DNA of 64,000 nt, taken from Hyaloscypha bicolor E. Taxonomy: Eukaryota; Ascomycota; Leotiomycetes; Helotiales; Hyaloscyphaceae. The notes beneath the pieces were generated by a model. That model saw only the letters and a program-made list of their open reading frames with translations, was not told the DNA's origin and ran no database searches. Position 1 is the stretch's first letter. Each line of letters starts with the position of its first letter. The position numbers and the translations under genes were made by a program. The stretch is taken from NCBI RefSeq assembly GCF_002865645.1, contig NW_020194554.1, positions 434,001-498,000 on the forward strand, given 5' to 3'. Below are positions 45,183-55,167 of the stretch, one piece after another.

Positions 45183-47874
45183 CCGAGGAGGACTGTTGGA
45201 GTTAGTCAGTGGGATCTTCTTGTATTTGTCTTTGATTTGATCTTTTTGGGGGGTGTTTATATGGGATGGAAGGACGGATGGATAGATTGACCGAATATAC
45301 CAGGCAGGTAATATGAGAAATGAGAAATGAAATGAAAATGGACGCATATTTATAGAGAAAAGGGGAAGATGTTGAAATGGCTTACTTTCCCACTCCCACT
45401 CTTTCATAACACTAACCCAGTGCAAGCGTCCCCTAACCCCCAACTCCTCGTCGCCATCCACCTCATCCGGCTCATGGACCCTCTTTCTCTCCACCGGTCT
45501 CTCAAAGCCCCCTCCCTGCCCTCCTTGCAAAAAGCTCATTCGCTGCCTCTTCCCTGTCAACATCTCTTCAAAACTAAATCCCTCATCCATAGCCATCTCG
45601 GACTCGAACTTCCGCTTGCTACTCTCCGAATGCACCATCCCCAGTCTCTGCTTCGCTTTCTCTGCGGCGGCTTTGGAAGCCGCGGCGACGTCGCGGCGAG
45701 ACCACACTTCTTGCATCACTTCGTAGCAGCGGTCGATGTTGCCGATCCACATCCGCGACGCCATTGCTTGCCAGCGCTCTTCGACCCATTGTCTGTCTTC
45801 TTTCTCTGTGGCTTCGCAGCCTGCCGCTAGAAGGGGGTAGATCTGCACGATCACTAGACGAGAGGAAAGTGGCACGGTGGCTAGGTAAACAAGGACTTTC
45901 TTCGCTAGTTGGGCGGCGGACCAGGATGGTATCTCGGGGACGGCTTGGTGCAGGTAGAGGAGTGTTGCGTAGCGGTATGCTTCCGCCGTCTGTAACGCAT
46001 GCTGAATCTCACTAGTTGGATCCTCCGGCCGTTCAATTGTTGCGCAGTGTGGTGGTGACCATTGGACGATTGCTTCTTTCAAGTCCATGGCTTGGGAGAT
46101 GATAGCAATCGAGTTTGTGGGTGCTTTGCGTACTTTGTGGCAGAGATTGGCGACTTTGCCGATGAGGGGGAAGAGCGTGGAAGCGCAGCCCATGAGGGGG
46201 TCAATTTCGGTGGTGCTGTTTGGGAGGTTGAAAGGTGCGAGGATTTGGTCGAAGCTGTTGGATTCGTCTTCTTCCACGGAAGTGAGGCGTGCAATTACGT
46301 CCATGTAGACCCAGGTGTTGCAGAGAAATCTCAGACGGGTCAAGTCATCGCCGGAGAGTTTGTTCTTCTTGTGAGAAACTAGAGCTTGGTTGACCAAAAT
46401 CTTCGCTCCACGTAGATGCTCGATTCCGGTGGAGATGTGTTGGTCCCAGGACTCAGAGAATGCAAGAACCAGAGTTGTAGCAAGAGCTGTGTCTGTCCGC
46501 ATTTTCTCGATTCCAGTAGCAAGTGATCGAATACTTCGTCTCATATGCTCCATACCATCAACTCTGAGAGCAGGCTTCTCCTTGGAAGTGTGAAATGCGG
46601 TCATCGAGGCAATCGCATGATACAATGCAGGAGAATCCCTCGCAAGTGGCCACACCAACGTCCTCCATGGATTCTCAGTCGGTCCGTCTTTCACTGACAG
46701 AATTCCACAAGTCTGCTTGTCGAACCGTAACATCAGCATTTCCGGACTTCCTGCTTGAACCTCTGGCTGGCGATATATCTTATTGAAAGGATCGTCTCTC
46801 ATCGCCATCAGCGAAGCGGTCGAAGACCTGGACATCCGTAACAACGGCCCTCTTTCCCATAAATCGGTAGCAGTCATCTGTGGTTCCCTGATAATCTCCT
46901 CAATATCATCCTCTAAATTCGTGTCTCGTGTTACCTCCATACTTGGAAGATATGAGTGATCCATCACAGGGGACAATTTCATTTCCGGAGTTGGAGTACT
47001 CAACGGCGGTATTGTTACCGTCCCAGGCCTTGCATTGAGCTCTGATCCTGGTAATAAGAGGTCTATCAACCTTGGAGACTGCCCAGAGAAACTCGGCCGT
47101 GTTGCAGTATTTGGCGGGACATGATGTGTGTCCTCGAACAAGCTACTCAAGCTTCTTGTGACGGAATCCGGTTCAAATCGAGGTCTTGATAACTCTCGCG
47201 TATATGGGGGCGTGCTCATATCGAACATTGGAGGGTGGTCAAAGTGGAGACCTGAGAAAGTATTCGTAGGAAAAGTCGGGGGAGATGGGGCTGCAGCGTG
47301 GAAGCACGATTCCTGCATCGAGATATCTTCCGCTTTGGCGGACGTTGGCGAAAAGGAGGCGTCAGAAGGACTTGCAACAGGCGGATCTGGTGGTTTATTC
47401 AGAGCTATAGAATCTGCAAAAATTAGCAGAGGTTCCCCTTGGCTGCTTGGAACCGTGCTTCGTTTTTGCCTGGTTGGGGCAAGTTTATTTGAGAACGTCG
47501 TCTCCTCGAACGGCCTCCATTTGAAATCCTTCTTGTATCCCCCACATGTCACACTCCTCTTGTGACATTGTTGACATGATGGTTTCGTTTCGTCGCACTT
47601 CAATCGTTTCGCCTTGCACGTTATACATCCTATCCGGCAGGTACCCCATCAGTCCTTATCGCTGCCAAGATAAGACGAGTTATTGTAGGCACAACGTACC
47701 ATTGCGACTTTTGGATTGCTTGGGCTTTGATATCCCATCCTGCTTCTTCGTTATATTCGCAGGCTTGGCCGTGGTCGAGGGCTTGCGCTTTGGAGGGGGC
47801 GGCGGTTCCGGAGCGGGGTTCAAGACTGGCGAAGAGAGGAATGCGGATGGAGATGGGATTGATATAGTCTCCAT
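45179..47874 (-). CDS. Zn(II)2Cys6 fungal-type transcription factor, 810 residues
   Basis: Three exons: 47874..47700, 47629..45386 and 45192..45179 (14 nt); introns 70 and 193 bp. The split first exon gives SKSRNGCITCKAKRLKCDET then KPSCQQCHKRSVTCGGY, with cysteines at residues 60, 63, 70, 77, 80 and 87 in C-x2-C-x6-C-x6-C-x2-C-x6-C spacing. A disordered region follows, and then the fungal transcription factor domain (LVWPLARDSPALYHAIASMT, AFSESWDQHISTGIEHLRGA, WVYMDVIARLTSVEED, YRYATLLYLHQAVPEIP). It ends with GRLHWVSVMKEWEWE plus ILLG from the tiny last exon, the usual close of this class. Reading through the last intron instead would add a long Pro/His-rich false tail. A CTGACTAACT branch site precedes the last acceptor. 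Target genes are unknown. Confidence 0.93.
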
Positions 47875-48190
47875 CGTGACCGCTTCTTATACGGACACAT
47901 CGACCCCCGCGCCGACGGAGAGTGTAGATGCGGCGCCTCTGGAGTGACACTGGCGATGGGTTGTGGGCATACTGTAAAATCGACATTCTTTTCGCAGAAT
48001 CTCGGAGCAAGTGGCATGGAGGCAGTTTGACCATGCATCGAGGGCAGTGAGGTGTGATTGGCGGCCTGGCTGGTGGCTGGTGGCTGCCAGCTGCCAGAAG
48101 GAAAAGGTGGAGACGCGAGACCCCGACTTTAGCGATCGAGGAATGTACTCCGTAAGTACCAGCGCATAGTACAGTACCGCAAAGTTTATT

Positions 48191-48278
48191 CCCTTGCCTG
48201 CCCTTCCTTGCCTGCCCTTGCTTGCCTTGCTTGCCTTGCCCTGCCCTGCCCTGCCTTGCGTTGCCTTCCCTTCGCCTT
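48191..48278. repeat. CCTTG/CCTGC array
   Basis: About 88 bp of imperfect ccttg and ccctg units, about 320 bp upstream of the regulator start codon. Related to the array at 43613-43671. Confidence 0.8.
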
Positions 48279-48689
48279 GGCTCCAGCGATCCCATCAAGC
48301 AGGCTGGCTGGCGTGCTTCTGCCGCTGTTCTAGTGGATCCATGCCTCCCTCTCTGACATCCCACGCTCTGATGCTCGCCGTCGCATCTTCTCTGCTCTCC
48401 ATCTTCTATCCTTCGCCGTGTGCGCGTCCCTCCACCAAGTACCGACCCCGCTTTTGCCGACACACGGTTGCACGGCTGCACGGCTGCACCGACGCACCTA
48501 TCACCCCGTTACTTACAGTAATCAATGATTTCTGCGTGAAGCGCATCCCGGTCAAACCTTGCTGATCTATCTATGATTCGCGGCCAGTCGCGCGGCCAGA
48601 GATAACACAAATCGGCTCGTGGAGGAGTGACGGTGACGGCGAGGAATGAATCGGCACGTTCCGGAGAGCGCATCCGGGCTGGCAAGAGC

Positions 48690-48765
48690 TGCCGCTGCTT
48701 GCTGCTGCTTGCTGCTGCGCTGCGTGCTGCGCTGCGTGCTGCGCTGCGTGCTGCTCGCTGCATGA
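48690..48765. repeat. GCTGC / GCTGCGCTGCGT array
   Basis: Imperfect gctgctt units pass into about three copies of a 12-bp gctgcgctgcgt unit, ending near gctgctcgctgc. Confidence 0.8.
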
Positions 48766-49028
48766 CACGACGCCGGCAAGCGCATGGGAACATCCGAGGG
48801 GCTTCTGCAGAGATGCAAGCCGTTGTTCTGGCCAGCTTGTTTGTGGTGGGGTATCTGGCGATGGTGGGAAGCCCGCCGGGGCGTGCGTCAGGAAAAAGCA
48901 GGCTGGAGCGCGGCACCTGTGAAGGCTGTGATGTACTGCAGTTGGGGAAGCACAAGTGATGTGTCGTCGAGAGGAGAGGCGTCATGGTCCAGCCACCGGG
49001 CCAATCTTATCTGAGAGACATCATCATC

Positions 49029-49120
49029 AAAAGGGAGGGGGGAGGGGGGAGTGGAGAGTGGAGAGTGGAGAGGAGGCAGGGAGGCGAAGACGAGGGAGGG
49101 AGGGAGGGAGGAGGGGAGAA
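49029..49120. repeat. Purine tract
   Basis: About 92 bp almost entirely G and A, including gtggaga and gggag tandem units. Long homopurine runs of this kind can form non-B DNA. Confidence 0.75.
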
Positions 49121-49249
49121 CGAGAGGCCAGGAAGAGCCTCCAAGTGAAGCTGAATGCTGAATACGAAGTGTTGGGCGGGTACCTTGTCGACCGGGCGCC
49201 GACGGGACGGACCCTTCGTCTCAATCACGTGACCGCATCCGAGGAGCCT

Positions 49250-49304
49250 CCCTCCGCTTCCGGCTTCCGGCTTCCAGCCTACAGCCTCCAGCCTCCAGCC
49301 TCCG
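49250..49304. repeat. CTTCCGG/CCTCCAG heptamer array
   Basis: Imperfect tandem 7-bp units of the forms ggcttcc and agcctcc. Confidence 0.7.
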
Positions 49305-49745
49305 ACGTTCCTCTTCCTGCCACAAACGCAACGGCACATCGATCTCCAGATGTGCATCCACACTCCTTCCTCCCGATCATTTATAGATGCGCCCCGCCGG
49401 CTTGGATGATCCTAATCTTGGTGTTTCTGCTCTCTCGCCTGTGTCCCACACTCCTATCTTGCGAAACACGAGCCACGGAAGCGGCACTTGGGCGCAGGCA
49501 AATCACAGCCAACCGCGCAAGCCATCGCCAATGCTCGCTCGATGCCTGCCGGAATCCTGATTTCCCACTGCTTCGCTGATGCGTTCTCGGACGCATCATG
49601 CAATAAACAATAACAGTACACACCTCTCATGATGTTCCAGCTCCAGGGCAGCACTTCATACACGTCCTCTCTAACGAGGGCATCATGTACCGTGTTTCTC
49701 GTCTCGGACTAGTCGTGTTGTTCTTGTTACTCTCCTTACAGTCAA

Positions 49746-49777
49746 GTATTATTATTATTATCATTATTATTTTATTG
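49746..49777. repeat. ATT trinucleotide microsatellite
   Basis: About ten near-perfect att units with one tca interruption. Confidence 0.85.
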
Positions 49778-50196
49778 ACAGATCCGGATCATCGGCCTGT
49801 CTTATCTGCCCTCCCTGGTCGCACACGGTCACACCTCACCACCCGCGTGGGCATGGCAGCCCTGGCTCCTCTCTGGCGGCTCTTTCTCCCAGCCTCAGCC
49901 TGAACCATACCCGATGCAGCCACGCAATCTAAAAAAAAACGCCCCCCACTTCCCAGCCCATCCCGCTTCCAGGAGCTGATCCCCGATCGCCTCCTGCTTA
50001 CAATTGGCTGCCTCGTCACGAGTGTGGCTGGAACAAGAACAGGCACCGCCACACCCGCCCGCTTCTGGGTTGGATCGACCAGGAAGAGACTAGGTTTTCT
50101 CGAAATTGATGCGACGGCTTGCAGGTGATCGCTCGGAATCACAGCACCCACGCGAAAAAAGCTTCGCCGCCGAGTGGCCGCTGGTGGAAAAGAGAG

Positions 50197-50258
50197 TCTT
50201 GGGTGTGTCTTGGGGTGTCTTGGGTGTCTTGGGTGTCCAGCCTGTCCTGGGTGTCTTG
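50197..50258. repeat. Decamer tandem array TCTTGGGTGT
   Basis: About five to six units of tcttgggtgt with small variations, followed by a poly-C run near 50298. Confidence 0.8.
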
Positions 50259-51033
50259 GTTCCAGCTGCTGGAGTCGTGGACGCAGAGCCATGTTGAACC
50301 CCCCCCCCCCAGATGGGCCCCCCATTGGCAGCCCCTGGGCCCCTGGCCAACCGACTGGGCCCAAGGCAGAACGGAGGGGAGCAGCTCCCCAACACTCCAC
50401 CAGCTCCCGCAACAGCGGTGACTAAACTACACTTCGTACTCCCGCAGCTGCAGGCTGTCTGAATCATAAATTGTACAAGAACCTTGACAAGAGCCCGGCC
50501 ACCTCTTATCTCAGCTCACTCTTCTCACTTCCTGTGCTCCGTACATCCTCCTCCATTCCTCCATTTCCTCCACTCTCTCCCAACCCAACCTCCTCCCCCC
50601 CAGCTTTATTGATCCGCTGCAGGCTTCGTCAGCCTGGCTGTGTTGGGGGCAAGCGATTCGGTACGGGGCGAGTTCAAGCTCCTCCTCTGAAACATCGCGC
50701 TTTGAGGCCACAGCATTTCCAAATTGATCCTTGTTTTTTCAATCAAACTCCGCGCTCCCTGCCGCGCCAAGGAGGACCCACTCAATATCAGGTGGATGCG
50801 CTGCTAAACCTTGCTCAATATCCCAGCGCATTGCAGGCCGAGCTCCCGTCGTCTCATCATCAGATTAGGCATTGCCCGTATCTTCTTGTCACTCACCATC
50901 CTCCTTCCCTTCCACGGTACCTCCTCATCGACTCCTTTAATTTTTAGACGCCTCAAGCTTTGGATCTCGGGGTCGACCATGGAAGGAGTGAACATCTAGC
51001 ATTGTATTGTTATTTCATTGCATCACTGTCGTT

Positions 51034-54000
51034 ATGGGTAATGAACAGTCGGCCCCTTTAGGCAGGCGGCCCCAAAATAAACTGTCGAAGCCGAAAACGA
51101 ACGGCGCAATTTCGAATCTCCTGAGCCTGAACTCGAACCACTCAAATCCGACGACTCGCCAGAATTCAGTCTCGACTGCATCTATTTCACATACTCCGTA
51201 CAATTTCACTCCGATTGAAGGGTTTGCAGGCGAGGCTGCAGACAGGTGGAGAGATGACCAGCCAGTTCAGCGAAAGCGAATGAGCCTTTTCAGGTCCAAA
51301 AGCTCGCAGGACAAGCCAAAACTACACCTGACAACCGGTCTCGAGCCAAACTCCCCTGAACCAAGCCCACTTGATCAGCCACCACTTCCCAGACGGTCGA
51401 GAGGATCGAGTCTCAAAGAAAGAGGCAGTCCGGTGATGTTCAAAATCGGCGGAGAGGAGCCTAATGAATCACCTGTAGACATGTAGGTATGTCCACTCGG
51501 GAACTCAAGGCAGATGCTAATGACATATCCCAGGAGCCGTCCCCAAATTCGAAATCGAAATTCGATCCAAAGCTCGAACCACCAGACCAGACTTTCACTC
51601 GTTGCTGAAGTGCCTTCACCACAATCGGAGGTACCGAGGAGACAATCTATACTGGAAGAAGACAACAATCCAATTGGACAGGCACTCACTACAAGGTCAA
51701 ACTCGGACACTGCCATGTACGCGCCCATCAGGAGGAAGTCACTCCTAGCCCATGGAGTTGCAACAAGGGCGAGCTACGTGGAGCCTGATCCACCCCAGTC
51801 TCATCCTCCACGATCAGATTCTTTGAACGACATGGAGAACTATCACTACAATCCATCGAAACCAACATCTTCCCCACTCTCAGATCTCGCAATGCTGGGC
51901 CCAAAGCCGGCATTTATGAACGAGGGTCCACGAGCGGAAACACCCACCGATCAGAATTATGGGCATCTAGGTGGATTCAATGGGACATTGAGGATCACTA
52001 ATGGAGCAGCAAGCCCGGCACCGAGTTCTCACAAAAGAGCCAATAGCCTGGGTGCGGAAGAGGACGATTCCGAAGCCAAGAAAGGCCCAGCAATGGGGCA
52101 TCGCCATGGTCTCAGCCAGCGAAGCAACACCATATCCGTTCCAGCAGAAGCTACCAAATCCCCTTGGACGGTCCAATCGGAATCGCCTCTTCGAACGTCT
52201 CAATCTCAATTTGAGCAATTGGCAATTTATAGACAAGTGCCAAATGGCCCGCCATTTTCAATGCACGATTTCGAGGAACAAAAGAAACATTTCAAGAGAA
52301 AGGAGGTCCCAACGAAGGCTCAAGAACCGGCGGACGATTACACGCATGACAGCACTCTCAGTCCGTTCTCATTCGACAACTCCCCTCCAGTTTCGCCGCA
52401 ATTCCAAGTTACGAGTAAGCATACGGCATTGGAAGACGAGCTTTTCGAACCTGAACCGGGCACTCCGAACCCGTCTGCGCCGCCTGCGCCGCCTGCAGAT
52501 CACGGATCTCATCTGCCAAGATCGTTTGATTCCGGATATGTTGGGGGAGAACCTTCGCCGACACTAGAAGCGGGCAAAGAACCTCAAGAATCGGCATCAA
52601 AAGGTCTCGCGAAAGCAGACAGCGGATACAGCTCCAATGTATCCCTCAGGTCCTTCAGAAAAGATTCTTCTCCCACCAAGGAACCAAGTCACAAGGTTTA
52701 CAAAGAGCCAGCGTCTCGCGTCGCTTCGAGCACTGACTCGGTAGAATCGGAAGCCACCCTCAGATCCAGGGAGCCCCAACCGGCCCTTCCCGCTGAAGAA
52801 ATCCCCGAGCAGCCATCGTGCCAGCCTCCTCCACCATTTCGACAAGTTCCTCCTGCTCCGGTGGAGAAACAATCCTTCGAGAGCACACCAAGGAAGGTTC
52901 AGCCTCCTCCTGTGCCGCAAGCGAGGGCTGATCAAGCTTACTCGGCTGCGCCCCAGGCTTATGCTGCCGCAACCCGCTCCGAAAATAGACCCCAAGAAAT
53001 CACACCACCAGTTCCAGGTACTTCTGTACGAGAAGAAAGCCCCGCAACTTCTGACGCATCCGCATCACCTGGGTCGTCTTCGCGCTGGCGTCAAAAGCTA
53101 ACCAAGCGCGAGTCGCAACACCGTGTTGAGACGGGACAAGTTTTCACGGTCCAAGCAATCCGGTCTCCGAGCGAGGCATACAAAATCCCACCCCCCACCG
53201 TGGAAGCTCGTCGTAGACTCGAAGAACGTGAGGAGGCATTCCCGGTGCAGTCCTTCCCGAATACGATTGAGGGTAATTTTGTGTCGAGGCGCATGTCAAT
53301 GGGCACGATTTTCTCGGTCGGCAGCGTAGAAACCAGCGACGAAACAAATTTTGCACGACCACCCGTTCCTCCCATGCCAACGATTATGCAGGAGCCAGGC
53401 CAGCAATCCAGGCCCGATAAGAACAGGCGAAACACCTATCAAGGACCAGCTCGATCTCCGCCCAAAACTGAGCAGCAAGGAGAGTCAGTCCAGCCCGTGC
53501 CCCGAGGACGAGGTCCGTCCCCAAGCCAATTGGCAAATTGGGCCAGAAAATCCCTCCAAAATATTCCTCCAGGACGAGTTCCTCGCCAGGTCGAGGACTT
53601 CGAATCCCATGTCAGTTCATTGGAAACCGTGACCTCTCCTCTTAGCCGCGATGCCGACGACGGCGCCCGACCAAGTATTGTAGACCAGCGCGCAAAGTCC
53701 ATGACCGCACAATTCGAAGCCGACGCCGCTGCACGTTTCGCCGTGTCCAAACAACGAAAGGTTTCCACTGCACCTGAGGCTTCAACTGTCATCAGACCAA
53801 GGAAATCCTACGATTCAATTGCAAACTCTGGCTCCGGAACTTCAACAGCAAACAGCTCGCGCACCAATTTGAGGGACGTCTCTTCTCTGGTGCAGAACGG
53901 TGCAATGCGTCGCTCATACACGAATCTCCCTGCTCAGCCATCTCTCCTAAACCCAGATGGGGTCGAAAAGCGAAAATCGTCCAAATCCCCACCGCCAATC

Positions 54001-55167
54001 TCAATGCCCAACCGCGTCCAATCCGTAACCCGCAAGCCAGTCCCTCCACCGCAATCCCAGCCCGCTCGCCTTCCACCACCGCCGCCTATCCCTTCTCCAT
54101 CCATACGGTCATCCCCTCTATCCCAGCAACAAGATGCCTTGGCATGGACCAACAGAAGAAAGAGCACGGCCTCACTCATGTCGACGACCACCGTCTCCTT
54201 CGAGACCGCTCGCCGGCCAGACACCTATGAAATTGTAGACATCGACGACTTCAAAAAGCGTCACGAGAAGAAACGCTCGTCGACCGTTGGCCTTCCTCTC
54301 CCAACCGAGTCGGCCCCGAACTCGCGGCCATCTTCTTCGAAAGGGTGGGGCAAGAGTCGCGATAGCATGGTGATTAGTGTGAGAGATCGGGACGAGATCC
54401 CTCGCACTACCTACAACGATCTTGGCATGAAGAAGAAGCTGAGAAAGAGCAAGGAGAGCTTGCACTTGCAGATTAGACCGCGATCTAGCGGTCCTGGTCT
54501 CGATGCAGTGAGCGAGCGGGACGAGATGCCTCGTCTCACTCTTCAATCACCTACTTTGCCACTGCAAGCTCGTCGCTCGACCTCGAAGGAAAACATTGGT
54601 GCGGGGAGCATTGCGGAGAGCCAGATACCAGAGGTCCCGAAAGTTGTTTTCGATGCGTATCTAAGCGGCGCTGGCGATATGGGCGGCCAGAGAGAAATCA
54701 TTCGACGGAAGGTGAAGGGGAGGAAGAGCGAGGAGACGCTTACGCTGCGCGATCTGCAGATAGAAGAGCTGGCGAAGCGGAGGCCGAGGAGTGTACAGCC
54801 TTCGAAGTCGGAGCAGAGAGCGCTGAGGGAGCGGGAGCGTGCGCGGCAGGAGGAACTCAAGCGCTTGGAGCAGGACAGAGGGAAGGAGCATCGGAAATCG
54901 AGGTGGGATGCGTACGTCCACATTTTTGGCGGGGATAAGGAGAAGAAGTTGAAGAAGGAGAGGATTAGTGGGCCGATGCCGTTGCATGCGCAGGAGTACA
55001 TCCACACTTACGGGACGGCTCACACGTACCCGGCATCGCCTCTCTCGCAGCAACAGCAGGAGGACGAATACTATGCCCAAGCCCACCAGGAGCAGCAGGA
55101 GCAGCTTGTGCTGGATCGGTACGCGATGCGGAATAATATCATGGGGAATGTGAGGGTTCAGGGTTGA
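51034..55167 (+). CDS. Large disordered protein with N-myristoylation-type start, 1360 residues
   Basis: Two exons: 51034..51482 and 51534..55167, with a 51-bp intron (gtaggt, TGCTAATGAC branch, cag). The protein starts MGNEQSAPLGRRPQNKLSK, with Gly2 and Ser6 fitting the MGxxxS N-myristoylation rule, so membrane attachment is expected. Nearly all of it is Ser/Pro/Arg-rich and disordered, with many possible kinase sites (RRxS forms) and Pro-rich SH3-ligand-like runs (PPPPIPSP, PPAPVEKQ, PPRPP-like). The C-terminal 200 residues are charged helix and include RERARQEELKRLEQDRGKEH then WDAYVHIFGGDKEKKLKKER and GPMPLHAQEYIHTYGTAHTY, the most conserved-looking block. No known domain was recognised. 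A scaffold or cortical signalling role is inference from the acylation signal and disorder. Confidence 0.88.

Larger units (their letters stand above)
47875..51033. other. Long GC-skewed, microsatellite-rich intergenic region
   Basis: 3.2 kb between divergent start codons of the Zn2Cys6 regulator and the large myristoylation-type gene. It contains several simple arrays listed separately and no supported gene. Long open frames here arise from repeat composition. It likely serves as an extended promoter or leader for both genes. Confidence 0.55.

Noticed and set aside
44724..45385. Extension of the Zn2Cys6 regulator by about 150 extra residues to a stop near 44724
   Set aside because: This tail arises by reading through the last intron. 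It is Pro/His/Arg low-complexity and runs antisense to the gene at 44397, whereas splicing gives the class-typical ending.
47630..48481. 283-codon minus-strand frame with GRAGQGKQGKQG-type sequence
   Set aside because: The repeated residues are a translation of the CCTTG microsatellite. The frame crosses the true first exon of the regulator in another phase.
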